From: Synanceia verrucosa | Taxonomy: Eukaryota > Chordata > Actinopteri > Perciformes > Synanceiidae | Length of the DNA stretch: 64,000 nt | Direction: 5' to 3' | NCBI GenBank assembly: GCA_029721515.1 | Contig: CM056563.1 | Span: 11,796,954 to 11,860,953, forward strand | Part shown: piece by piece, positions 23,001-34,591 of the stretch | How positions within the stretch are numbered: position 1 is the first letter of the stretch | Layout: the number at the start of each line of letters is the position of its first letter | Translations under genes and position numbers: made by a program | The notes under the pieces: generated by a model | What the model was told of the DNA's origin: nothing | Database searches by the model: none | What the model saw: only the letters and a program-made list of their open reading frames with translations

Positions 23001-26000
23001 TGTTTGATGAAAAGTCTTGGTAGCTTGACTGAATGTAGGAAGTACCTGACAGTTGTTTTTATTATGAAATTAGATGTCTCCAAAAATAAGTAGTTGAATG
23101 ATATATTTTCCGTTCCGTTTCCGTTCAGAAACATAGCATTACATACAAAACATTTATTTCAACATTCATTAAGTTTTCTTTCTTAAGTTAGCTGCATCAA
23201 TCCAGAACATTGGGGAATACTAGTTGACATAAATCACAGTTATACAATTTTCAGTTTATAGTTCAGGTTTTCACCAGCACTTAGTGACACGTGAAAGTCT
23301 AAATTGAGATATTAGAATTTTTTTTCATCACCAGGATGTGCAGTGGAATGATCTGGACTATACAGAGAAGCGCAGGGTATTCACCTTTGACCCATGGCGA
23401 TTCGGTGACCTCCCGGAGATGGTGGCAGAGTTTCATGAGCGGGGCTTGAAGTACATTCTGATCCTGGTGTGACATCTTTAAGTTTAAAAGACCTCATTCA
23501 TGCATGTTACTGCAGAAGTATTCATCCACAATAACAGTGTTGTCCAGTAGATGGCAGCAAAATGTTCTTAACTTGTCACTGAGTTGTGTTCTCTTGTGTC
23601 TTAGGACCCAGGGATCAGCAGCACCAGCCACCCTGGGACATACTTGCCCTTTGATGATGGACTGAAACGAGATGTCTTCATAAAAAATGCCACAGGACAC
23701 ATCTTGATAGGGAAGGTTAGGTTTCTTTTTCTTTCTGGGGGGGTGTAGAGAGTTTTTTTGCACTGGACACGTATTCACTCACAATTACACAACGGTTCTG
23801 CACTGTTCATCCATATATTTAATTCCTTCTTTTTTCCTGTTGGACGTAACCAGTAAACATTGGTAAGAATTTCATTGCCAACAACTGTGTCAGTAATTGT
23901 TAGTGCATATGACAAATAAAGAACCTTGAACCTTGGTTTTCTATCCTGTTTTGATTTGCTATGTCGTGGACATTTCCACATGTGCATACAGGTTTGGCCC
24001 GGCCCAACAGCCTTCCCCGACTTCACCAACCCAGAGACCAGAGGCTGGTGGGAGGACTGCATCAGAGATTTTCATTCTAAAGTTCCTGTTGATGGTCTAT
24101 GGATCGTGAGTATTTGCACACAGAGCACAGGTTGTTTAGCCAGCGATACTATCACTAAGGCATCAGGTGTGTCAGGTTTTCTGTTCTGAGACATGTTCAT
24201 GACTGGTTGTGTTTAGTTTGTGTGCACCTTAAAGCCACATACAGTAAAGAAAACTGTTGTGTTTGTTCTGGGATTCTCCACCAGGATATGAATGAACCAA
24301 CCAGTTTTGTGCAGGGCTCGATGGAGGGTTGTCCTGACACTGATCTTGAGAACCCGCCGTACACACCCAGTAAGTGTGTTGGATCAGTGTCAAGCACTAT
24401 TGGTTTCACAATTATAGTCAGTTTACACATTAAAGTACATGTGGTACAAGTAAATGACTATAGAGAATGTGACGTCACGTCGCTGTGCATTTTGGGTGTC
24501 CGCGCCATCTTTAGAGGAATGCAAATGTAAACAAAAGCGATCATGCGATCGGCTGTAAGAGCTTTTAATACGGCAATACTGCCCGACCATGGCTGCTTCA
24601 AAGTTTCTTCACTGAGATACTTCAGAGAAAGTGAAGCAAAGTACCGCAGACCACCTGAATATGTAACTAGTACACAAATATACACTCAGTGCTCTGTGAA
24701 ACATCACAATTACACTTCAAATAAGTCATTAAGATCTCTGAAAATCAAGTTGTACTCTGATTATGAATCAGTTGAAATCGTAAGTGAGACTGACTGCAGA
24801 TGTGAGTGAATTGTGTGAATTATGTGTGTAAGCACTGTGTTTATGAAAAGAACGTCCATTTCACATTATAAATTAATACTTTAACAATGCTCTTTGGTGG
24901 ATTATTTGATTGCTGAATTACAGTAGAAGCTCGGACAGATTAAAAAAAAAGTTCATCTAATTTTATCAGCATTTTCAATGGGTAGGTACGGCTGCGTTTT
25001 TAGTTTCCTTGATTTTTTGAATGGAGTTCTTCATGACTCGCTTTAATCGTGTTTAGTTGTTCCGCATTTCGGAAACAGCAGTAAATATAATATAATTGAA
25101 TTTAATGGACATGTTTGGCGGGTCGGATTAAACCCCCACATTGTGTAGTGGGCAGTGGAATAACTGACCGTTGACTGAGATGAGGGATGAGATTAAATAA
25201 ATCCTGCAACATAGCCTGGTCTAGAGCAGGCTAGCGCCTTAGAATAACTCTCCATGGTAACTTATCTCTATCCTGCTTTTGTGTAACCGGATCACGGATA
25301 ATTTGAGCCAGAATAAGCAAGATAGCCCGGCTGTTATTGGGCTAAACGTGCTAAACGGGTGCGTTTACGTAAGCGATCCTCCAAAGATGCCGCCCACGAT
25401 CCCACAGTGCATAGCGGTATGACGTACCTTCACATTCTCTATAGGTGCATAACAGATCTGCTCATTGCTAACGATGATTTTGTATTCATTTGTTGCCTCT
25501 GTCTCCCTGACTGTCGTATAAACAGCAGTGGTTGGAGGTCAGTTGAGCTCGGGAACTCTTTGTATGTCAGCTCAGCAGAAGCTGTCCACTCACTACAACC
25601 TGCACAACATGTATGGACTGACAGAAGCCTATGCCACGTATAGGTTAGACCACCTTCCCTATCATGACTGATGAACCCTAACTTTGAGTTTAATTTTATG
25701 GATTTTTTTTCATATTATATTTATTAGACAACAGTGACAATAAACTGTCAACTGATACAACTGATAAACTTGTGTTTTACTGGCTTAGCCTTTCAGCTGT
25801 TTCAATAGCATACTTTTCCAATTTTGAGGTTTATATATTGAATAATAATCTTATTCACAGAAATAAATAAAATGCTGAGATATCCACTCACTGTATATTA
25901 TAAAGAAACCTTGTCATATATCCCTTAAAATCAAGAAGTCCTGTAACTCCTGTGAAGCTTTGGAGACCCGTAGTGGGCTTTGGAGCCAGTGGGTTAGACC

Positions 26001-28650
26001 ATACAGTGATGCAGATGCAGTCTGCAGAGCTAGTTTTGCAGGAGCTGGGTTATTTCACTATGAGCAATATTAAAAAAATAAAATATGGTAATAGCACCTG
26101 CGACCCTATGAGGATAAGCGGTAGATAATGGATGGATGGATGGTAATAGCAGCAAGAAGTAAGAAAAATTTAATGCAAGCTAACAGCTCTATAGGACATA
26201 TAACATACAGGATAACACATACAAACTAGTTTAGCTCAAGCTTAAAAGCTTAGGTTTGTTTCAAAGGGTAGTGGTATGTAGCTGATTGAAAAGTGTAAAG
26301 TGTGTTTTCATTGAGTATGAAAGAATAGAAAGACAGACTTTACTTGATTGTACTGGAGGTCGCTCTTTACTTGATTGCCATCCTCAGTGCTCTCATGAAA
26401 GTACGAGAGAAGAGACCCTTCGTTCTGTCTCGTTCGTCCTTCCCTGGAATCGGAAGATACTCTGGAGTGTGGACAGGGGACGTCAGGAGTGACTGGGAGC
26501 AGCTTCGATTCTCTATCCCTGGTGAGGAGATGCGTTGCTTCTGAAAGCTCATGATACTGTGTTGTTATTATGTTTGGCCATTGTCACAGATGTTTGAATG
26601 CATGTGATTATTTATTGGCTCTACTTTTGATAGATCTGCATGTGGTAGAAACATTCTTTTTTGAACTGACCACAGATCATTTGATAGTTTTCTGACCTTT
26701 TGCACCTGTCCCCCCCTGCCAGCGATGCTGCAGTTCAGCCTGTTCGGGGTGCCCCTTGTGGGGGCGGACATCTGTGGCTTTGGAGGCAACACCACTGAGG
26801 AATTATGTGTGCGATGGATGCAGCTCGGGGCCTTCTACCCTTTTATGAGAAATCACAATGACAAGCCCAACGCTGTGAGACAGAGACACTGTTTGCCTAT
26901 GTACTTTTTGTATATGCTTTTTTCTTTTTCTTAATTTGTGATTCATGGAGTTCATTTAAAAGCAATTTATTAGTTACTAGTTTTATTAATATTACTAGTT
27001 ACTAGTATTTATTAGTTATACTAGTTACTTTATTTGTCCTGACATTAGATCTGCCCTGTATGTTTCTTCCACTGTGTCTAGAGCAGTCCATCTGTTTCAT
27101 GTATTATGAATCGAGGTAACTCTATATCTTCTCATTGTCTGTGTGTTTCTATGTGTCCTTCAGCCTCAGGAGCCCTATGTATTTGGACAGAAGGCCCAGG
27201 CAGCCATGAGGAGTGCATTGAACCTTCGTTACTCCCTTCTCCCTTTCCTCTACACCCTCTTTCATCACGCACACACATCTGCTGACACCGTGGCCAGGCC
27301 TCTCTTTGTGGAGTGTGTATCCTCTCCCCTCTATACCCTATAGTCCTGTGTGTATAAAATAACTGAGATGACATGCTTCACTTTCTCTAACATTATCTTT
27401 TCTTTGGGACTCTTACAGGTTTCCCTCTGACCCTAACTGTGAGTCCATAGACCGGCAGTTCCTGTGGGGGAGTTCACTTCTCATCAGCCCGGTCTTAGAG
27501 CAAGGGGCGGTAGAGTTGGCTGCCTACCTGCCCCCTGGCACTTGGTACAGCCTACACAATGTGAGCTCACCTTTGTTCAGTTTGTGTTTGTTTATTGTTA
27601 AAGGCCACCAGGTTTGAGGCTTTATGTGGTAACACATGACTGAAGTGTCTGTTTACTCCTTGGGATCTCTGCTCCTTTTTGTTTTGCTCTATAGGGTGAG
27701 CCTTTCTACAGTAAGGGTCAGTACCTGCTCCTGCCAGCCCCTCTGGACACCATCAACGTCCATGTGAGGGAAGGACATATTATCCCCCAGCAGGTGGGCG
27801 GCTGCTGCCAACATGCAGCTTGTTTTGCTGACCTTAGCACCTTCCGTATCACTTTTGGTTCAGGAGGATGTAAAATGTGGTAGATGAATAATTAATTAAA
27901 TGAAAAATACACAGTGGTTATCAGAAAAATAGATGTGTCAGAGCAAATCAGTCAATTGTCTTTTCTTTTGAAGGAGCCCGCTTTGACGACCACTGCCTCA
28001 CGCAGAAACCCTTTCTTTCTGACCGTGGCGCTGTCAGCAGGCGGTTGGGCCCGGGGCGACTTGTTCTGGGATGACGGGGACACACTTCACACTTTTGAAA
28101 TGGGAAATTATTGTTACATTATCTTCATTGCTGGACAGGTAGAGATGAGAGGAGTGGTATTTGCATTGGGATAGCTGATGTTTTGCATTTTACTGCACCA
28201 CTACTTGATTAAATAATCTCTTTACTGAATGATAAAATGTTTAAAAACCTTAATATTAATTTGTCCTGACATAGTTGAAAAAACATAAATGGACCCTAAA
28301 TGTCTCCTTCAGTCTCAGGTGGTGAGTGATCCTCTCAGGCTGAATGGTGCCCTGGATGGTCTGGTTCTAGGAGGGCTGCAGGTGTTTGGGGTGCCCTCAC
28401 CACCCCTATATGTATTAGCCAATGGGGACAAAGTGAGGGATTTCACGTACCGTAGTGACACCAAGGTCAGTTCAGAGTGACTTCCTCAGAAACACAATGA
28501 GGTCATTCTACAGATAAGTGTCTCCATGTTTTTTTGTGCCAAAGACACTAACCATTAAGTCAAACTGTCTTTCTCTTCCATCAGCTTTTGACAGTGACCA
28601 GCCTGGCCTTGCCCATGACAAAGGTGTTTACAGTCCAATGGGCTCTCTGA
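20011..28650 (+). CDS. gaa: Lysosomal acid alpha-glucosidase
   Basis: GAA is a GH31 enzyme that releases glucose from glycogen in the lysosome; its loss causes Pompe disease in humans. Coding exons: 20011-20529, 20735-20889, 21950-22115, 22263-22359, 22494-22613, 22738-22856, 23335-23466, 23605-23715, 23992-24105, 24285-24369, 25526-25643, 26388-26521, 26723-26874, 27164-27312, 27419-27560, 27695-27793, 27974-28138, 28313-28465, 28585-28650. All junctions are GT-AG and in frame, giving 931 residues against 952 in human. The ATG at 20011 precedes a hydrophobic signal peptide (FIVTVLLFAVALSTCLYG). A P-type trefoil follows (FDCARDRVVSQAECEERGCC, PPWCFYP). The catalytic nucleophile is Asp512 in WIDMNEP, split across exons 9 and 10 of the list, and the acid/base is Asp610 in VWTGDV. 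Both are offset by six from human 518 and 616. GVPLVGADICGFGGNT and MRNHN of the substrate pocket are intact. No break or missing residue was found. Confidence 0.97.
21000..21469. mobile_element. Short non-autonomous DNA transposon in gaa intron
   Basis: It starts AGTGGTGGAATAAGTACT and ends ...GTACTTGAGTAAAGGTACTCCTCC..., imperfect inverted repeats. Internal blocks such as AAATGTAGTGGAGTAAG and AACACTCAAGTAGAGTAAAA are typical of a very abundant teleost MITE family. It has no coding capacity and no clear target duplication. It sits between coding exons 2 and 3 of gaa. Confidence 0.75.
23845..23936. repeat. LINE-tail-like repeat fragment in gaa intron
   Basis: AATTTCATTGCCAACAACTG followed by CATATGACAAATAAAG and the repeated AACCTTGAACCTT resembles the 3' end of common teleost LINE/SINE retrotransposons. 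It is short and cannot be assigned to a family. Confidence 0.45.
24458..25444 (+). mobile_element. Non-autonomous DNA transposon with CRE-bearing ends, in gaa intron
   Basis: The element is bounded by a perfect 15-bp inverted repeat, CTATAGAGAATGTGA at 24458-24472 and its complement at 25430-25444. Because CTATAG is itself a palindrome, the true repeat may be shorter, with the rest belonging to the target. The left end continues CGTCACGTCGC, giving TGACGTCA at about 24470. A related but deleted copy lies inverted at 9120-9530. An 88-codon frame at 24543-24809 has no recognisable domain. Superfamily not assigned. Confidence 0.82.
26097..26139 (+). mobile_element. 5'-truncated SINE tail with target duplication, in gaa intron
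   Basis: Only the last 43 bp of the SINE family seen at 8.5 and 33.3 kb are present (CGACCCTATGAGGATAAGCG, then GGATGG units). ATGGTAATAGCA flanks it on both sides (26085-26096 and 26140-26151), showing that this short piece is itself an insertion and not a remnant of a longer one. Confidence 0.85.
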
Positions 28651-29341
28651 TGCATTGGACTCTTACCTGAGAACCTCAGGCAGCCCTGGCACTTTCTCAC
28701 AAGACTGGCTACATTTTTCTGCACTGACACCCGCTGATTTCCTTGAGCTGTTTAAATCGTCCTGCTCTGCTTCTTTGTCCAAACTGGAAAATAGTATTTT
28801 GTAAGTTTTGTAAGTATTTTGTCAGCAGCGACTGCTACACTGATTCAGGACAATATGATGTCTTGTATGCACTGCTTGAAGAGGAAAAAATGTGCCAGTA
28901 CTCCCCTTATTAACATGTTGGCATGTGTATTGACCAGTCTCAGCCGCCATTATTACATTATAAATTTCTACAGTTAATAAAAGATCCTAGGAGATATTGG
29001 GTTATCAGGGATCCTCTTCCCAAGAAAATTTGAAGGTTTTTGAATTTTACATAATTTGGGACCATTAGGATATATATTACTGTCACTATTTACTCTGGTA
29101 ATACTTGCCTTCTAAAATCATATTCTGTACATTAAAAAAATGTAGATTCCAAAAGCTGTTAAATTAATGTTTGATCACTCATATTCAGGGAAGACACTGT
29201 CATGAAAAAGTCACCACACAGCATAGAGTGAAACAAGCACTGTTCATAAATATGTATGATGTAAATTATGTGTTTATATATATTTGTATTTTTAATGTAT
29301 GTTTAATGTTTTTTTTGATACTGAAGTTCATTCTAAATAAA
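28651..29341 (+). other. gaa: gaa 3' UTR with two poly(A) signals
   Basis: AATAAA occurs at 28976-28981 and at 29336-29341. The second is followed by GTTTGTGGGGGGG, a good GU-rich downstream element. Alternative 3' ends of about 0.35 and 0.7 kb are therefore plausible. Confidence 0.65.
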
Positions 29342-29826
29342 AGTTTGTGGGGGGGAAAAAAGATCCATTCATCTGCAGCACAGCATTTGAGTGCTCATTA
29401 GAAGCTACTTATTTTTATCCCATATGTACTTTTATACACACGACCTCTGAAATGAAACACAATATCAGTGTTTTATGAAGGATAACAGTTGCTGTATTGT
29501 CACAGGGCAGGGAGAGAAATTATTTATTGGCTGAACTCAGATCGGGTTAGAGACACACAGGTAAAGCCTCCCTCAGCTGTTTGGCCTGATGCTCTGACTT
29601 CAGCTCTGGTCCTGATGATGGACCAACTACACACGAGCTCGCGCCTGTGACCTTTAAACGTCACGCTGATGATTTATAAGGGTGGGATGATGACTTTGGT
29701 TTATGCAAAAAATATATGTTTTATATAGTTTATATAGTACAGTCATGACCGGACGTCCCTCCATATTGTCTATCTAACGTCTAAAGAGGTTTGTGTGATT
29801 GAAATGATTAAAAAGCCTTTAACATT
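29342..29826. other. Spacer between gaa and tbc1d16
   Basis: The spacer is short and non-coding. No CCDC40-like or other coding exon is visible here. Confidence 0.6.
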
Positions 29827-30220
29827 CCGGAAGTAGCGGAATTTGTGGGATTGGTCTGGAGGTCTTAGTCAAGTTAGACACACAGATCCAAATAACTATA
29901 AGAAGTCAGACAAGGTTACCTTTCAAACTAAAGCGTCATTAATTACCTAACAGCACCATCACCGCATTCGTTAGTCCAGGAGGGTTTTACTTTGAAGGTT
30001 TAGCACCGGAAGTGTAAGTTTTACTGTCGCTCGAGCAGCAGTCAAACGTGTGGTGTCACTGTCGGAAAACACGGGGATACAAACAAGGCGACACTGCGTT
30101 AACAGCTGAGCTAAAACCGAGAGAAAGGCAGTGAAAAGCCGGTACGTGCTGCTCGGTCTCCGGCTGTCCAGTGAGATGGATGTCCGACACGGGCTGTAGA
30201 CTCCTGCGGCGGGACTGAAG
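29827..30220 (+). promoter_or_regulatory. tbc1d16: tbc1d16 promoter and non-coding first exon
   Basis: This CpG-richer block has ETS-type sites CCGGAAGT (29827-29834) and ACCGGAAGTG (30005-30014). It ends in a donor, ACTGAAG then GTGAGA at 30221, which fits a non-coding first exon splicing to 34504. The leader contains a seven-codon uORF, ATG at 30176 to TAG at 30197-30199. The transcription start is not determined. Confidence 0.6.
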
Positions 30221-31150
30221 GTGAGAGCTCAGCTGCTTGCTTGGCCCCGTCACCACTATCCATTCATTTCTGCTGCTGGAACAGGTGTAAATGACAACAG
30301 ACAGGGAGGACACGTTTCTGCGATGAGAGCGAAAAATGTTGTCTTTTTAGCTGATGTGAACAAACTTTAAAGTTGCCAGCTGACGCGGACACAGTGAAGT
30401 GTTACTAGCAAAGCGTTTCGGCCATGCTGCAGCTAACCGTTAAACTAACATATTTATGCTCAAGGTGGTACAGAAAGCTGCTCAGCACCTGGAAACTCAC
30501 ATGTTCAGTAGTGTGGGTCTGTGTGCAAATAGTGCTGTGATGGCAAAAGCCTTGTCCCGACCTCCCTCTGCTGTCATGCGGATGCTGCCTGTCAGTGTAA
30601 TGAAAGCTGATGGAGCCCCCACATCATGGCCTGCCTCTGCTACAGGCACACTGACTCTCCTCCTGCCTCCTGCTGCCTCCTCTGCAGGGAGAGGCCACTT
30701 CTTATTCTAGTAGACCAGAATTTGGCTATGGGTCTCACACAAACACCTTTGACCCCTATAGTTTACAAATACCACCTTCCAGTTATGAGGTGATACAACT
30801 CTATGGTCATATGGTCTGTGTTTTGTGGAGACCTGATATTCTTTTTTTAAACACTGTTTTGATAAGGATCCCTGCGATTTTATGTGCCAAGTTAAAAAAT
30901 TATGTTATAGGCAGTTTATGTCATGACCCTTCTGTTTTGTGATAAAAGTTTTATATTTATATTAAATATATATATAAACAGACATTATTATTTCCCTTTT
31001 TACAAAGACCTGTGATAAACACACATATTTACAAAAAATAAAATAAACATTTAGCAATTATATGACCAGATCATTAGTGAGTACCAGCAACACTATGTGG
31101 GAAATAATGGTCCAATGACCCTAGGATTCAATATACAGGAGTAGTCAGCA

Positions 31151-31640
31151 ATAGATAGATAGATAGATAGATAACTTTATTTATCCCCGAAGGGAAATTA
31201 AGTTGTCACAGTAGTCCGGTGCAAATACAATAAGAAATGCAATATCACAAAATACTTAAGTAGAGAAAATAGGAATAAAAAAGAGATAAAATATGAATAA
31301 AAATACAAAGTGGGACAAGGCTTATAGAAAAGCACAAGTTAAATAAGCAAATAAGCGAATAAAGAAGCGAATAAAGTGCAGTGGCAAGGTGATGGTACAA
31401 TACTGATGGTATGATGGTAATGTTACTGACAATAACAGTGTATAATGACGGTATAACAGTATATAGTGGTAATAATAATAATAATATATAATTAATATAT
31501 AATTAACAGTTAGTGATAATAATAATAGTATAACAGTATATAATAACAACAGTATATAGTACTCATGGGAGCAGCAACAGTATATAATAATAATAATAAT
31601 AGTAATAATAATAATAATATATACACATAAAAACGTGTCA
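31151..31640. repeat. (GATA)n and retrotransposon-tail-like repeat, then TAA-rich DNA
   Basis: A GATA run at 31151-31173 adjoins CTTTATTTATCCCCGAAGGG, a sequence shared by many teleost retrotransposon ends. TAA-rich low complexity follows. A shorter related fragment (TTTATTCTTTGATCCCCAAG) occurs near 52285-52312. Family assignment is uncertain. Confidence 0.6.
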
Positions 31641-33279
31641 TATATTTAGCCTTACACACAAGACAAGGCATGCTGTATGAAAGGAGGTGGTTAAGGAGAT
31701 GTGGTTAACGATATAAATATTGTATGAATATGATATATGTATTATCAATATGATAGTATTCACACTTACATATCACTTAATAAAAAACATTAAGTATATG
31801 CTGCAGGGTTTGTACAGTGCAAAAGGGTAGATTAGATTAGTCCAGTTGTGTGATTGTGGCTCTGGCCGAGGTAGCTGTGTTGTAGAGTCTTAAGTACACT
31901 CTGTGGTGTTTAGAGAAACAGAAACAAAACCTGTGTATTACATTATACTGTGTAAATTACTCCCCACCAATTTTATATATTTCCCAGTATTCTAGTAGTC
32001 TTTAATCTTTCTGTATTGCTATTTCTTATTGCTTATATGTTGACTAATAATGCTGATATTCATATATCTGAGATAAGCCAATATTGTCTGGTACATCTTG
32101 AAGTGAAGTCATCCATTAGGCTCTAATTAAGCAAGAATTTTAATCAAATCTCGAAGCACAATTTAAGACTTTTCCTTGAACAGAAGCTTACCTATGAATA
32201 TAAACCTAATTTTTCTATTCTATCACTCAATACCTGCTAGAGGTTACAGGGTTTATGTTTAACAGCTTATTTTTCAAAAAGGTGTGCCACCTGTTCAGTA
32301 AGGTGCATTTACATTTTAGGGTGTCTCACTTTTTGTGACACTTTTTGGATTTGTTTTGTCTGAGTCACACATAACTTAATAACATAACATAACCACAAGA
32401 ACCTTGTTTTTCAGGCTCCTCTGTGGTCTCCTTTGAGCTGCCCCAGGCACATCAGCATACAGCGCAGATGTAAAGAGGGTTTCCAGCATCAGCTCTATTC
32501 AAATGTCAGCGTGACAGCTTAATAAATGTAGCCCAGAGGTGAGAAGCCCAGGCAGCTTCTGCACTTGCAACTAAAATTACATGGTGTAGCTTTCAAGTTC
32601 ATATTATCAAGTTCTGTTTTTGCAGACAATGTGTTAAGTAAAGGGTTCTGGAGGTGGTAGGGAGACTAAGTATGTCAGTCATCTGATAAAATAGTGTAAG
32701 GGCAGTGTATGAGCACTGAGGTGTTGACAGCATAAAAGATGGACCAGACTGAGTGCTATCAAACTGACCCGAGTGGCCCTTTAATCACACGCCGACCAAA
32801 ATAACCACCAGTCAACATCAACCAGTTTTGTTGATGTTACGAGGCTGCTGGAAACATCTGTGTGTGACGTGTAAGGTCCCAGCCTGCCGTTATGTTCAGT
32901 ACGAGTACGTGGACACATCCACGAGTGGATTGGCGTTGTGCTGTTTGAAACAGTTATCATGCAAATAGCCCTGTGGCAGCTTATATTCATCAGTCTAATA
33001 CTGTGGCCTGAGGACAGAGGAATGGAGACTTGGCAAACAAGTTTTTCCTCCTTTTGTTTTAGATTATTACCTACCCAGCACACTACACATGTTCTTTAAA
33101 CTTTTTAGTAGATCCACCTTAGAAATCATTCAAAATTATTACTGGATTTTTTAGGCTAAACAATGCATCTGTTAATGGAAGATTTATGTAAATGACTTAG
33201 CTGTACCCCAGTGTTTCAACAGGAAACAGCAAGATGTATTGTGCAAATGTCAAAACACCCCTGCACACACATATACCCA

Positions 33280-33623
33280 TCCATCCATCCATTATCTACC
33301 GCTTATCCTCATAGGGTCGCGGGAGCCTATCCCAGCTGACTTAGGGCGGAAGGCAGGGTACACCCTGGACAAGTCGCCACCTCATCGCAGGGCACATAGA
33401 GACAGACAACCACTCACACTCACATTCACACCTACGGTCAATTTAAATTAACCAATTAACCTAATCCTCATGCATGTTTTTGGATGGTGGGAGGAAGCCG
33501 GAGTACCTGGAGAGAACCCACACAGACACGGGGAGAACATGCAAACTCCACACAGAAAGGGCCCGGGATTCGAACCCGGTACCTTCTTGCTGTGAGGCGA
33601 CAGTGCTAACCACTACACCACCG
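33280..33623 (-). mobile_element. Full-length tRNA-derived SINE with perfect 18-bp target duplication
   Basis: TGCACACACATATACCCA is duplicated exactly at 33262-33279 and 33624-33641. On the minus strand the element has an A-box-like GTAGTGGTTAGCAC and a perfect B box GGTTCGAATCC, then the body and the CGGTAGATAATGG plus GGAT-repeat tail. The exact duplication marks a fairly recent insertion. Without a folded cloverleaf and given the body, it is not a tRNA gene. Confidence 0.95.
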
Positions 33624-34507
33624 TGCACACACATATACCCACTTGTTAAATATACACCAAATGATGGCCAACAGTGAGCCTCCTCTCTGAGGTCATGCAT
33701 GGATTTCATGCCAGCAGACTTCCTGTCTGGGGCCTGGCATCAGGAAGTGGGGTGCCTGCTTAATCAAAGGAAAACATGCCTCTGAAGGAAAAGGAGGGAA
33801 CATTCTTCAGACGGAGCGAGGGAGTCCATGTCAAGAAATCATCAAGAAAACAAGGTCACTCATGGGTCCAAAGATACAGATACAGAATTTCAGAGTTCTG
33901 TGTGAGGTGATGAAAGAAAGATTGACTTTATTTGCTTCTTTGTTCTTTGAGTCTCAAAGACAAAAGCCCTCGACAGCATCACACTACGCTGCCATATCAA
34001 AAGAACCCCGTTACTTTTGTTTGTCTCATCGCAAAATGCTTTTCCATTGAAGCAGACACCGGTGGTGTGACCCCGCTGGTCCCAGGTCACGTCAGGTGTT
34101 TATGACCTCTGTCTGCTACTGATATCTGCTTGGAATTTCACACGGATGGAGTGAAGTGTATTTGCACATGTCTCGGTGTGTGTGTGTACACACTGGTGTG
34201 TTGTTTACAGAAGGTGGGACCCATTTGGTTTCGCGCTCTAGCCACAGATCCTGCGGATGTGTTTGTGTTAGTAGGTGGGGGCGCGTGCACTGAAACTGTG
34301 GCATAGGGAAATGCTGAATGAGTGCAGAGTGGGGTTGAGCGCTGCAGAGAAACTCTGCAGTAAAAGCAGGGACACGTGTGACAGGAGGTGAAGTGTACTC
34401 TGTAGTGCCAAGCTGTGTCACTCTGTCCTTAGATTATCTAACTGACGCTCATGGTTTCCAGCACTCCTCTGTCTAAACTCCCTTCTCTCCTCCCAAAAAT
34501 GTAGACG

Positions 34508-34591
34508 ATGGGCCCAGTGTCCCGGTGCTTGAGGAGATGTCTCTGGGTCGGCTCCTGCGACGTGCCTCCTCCAGGGCCTCCGACCTCCTGA
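34508..34591 (+). other. Overlapping upstream ORF at the tbc1d16 start
   Basis: An ATG at 34508 with A at -3 and G at +4 opens a 27-codon frame that ends at TGA 34589-34591, overlapping the main start at 34537 in another frame. If the exon starts at 34504, ribosomes would meet this stronger start first. Whether it is translated is unknown. Confidence 0.45.

Larger units (their letters stand above)
30221..34503 (+). other. tbc1d16: tbc1d16 first intron
   Basis: The intron holds a GATA microsatellite with LINE-like tail (31151 onward), TAA-rich low-complexity DNA to about 31640 and a young SINE at 33280-33623. Nothing else is recognisable. Confidence 0.6.

Noticed and set aside
24543..24809. 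88-codon frame inside the DNA transposon
   Set aside because: No recognisable transposase or DNA-binding motif, and absent from the related copy at 9.1 kb.
33560..33623. tRNA gene suggested by A and B boxes
   Set aside because: The head continues into a SINE body and tail and the whole unit is flanked by a target duplication. It is a SINE promoter, not a tRNA gene.
34525..34536. Start of tbc1d16 four codons upstream
   Set aside because: The codon there is GTG. The ATG at 34537 matches the conserved MSLGRLLRRASS start.
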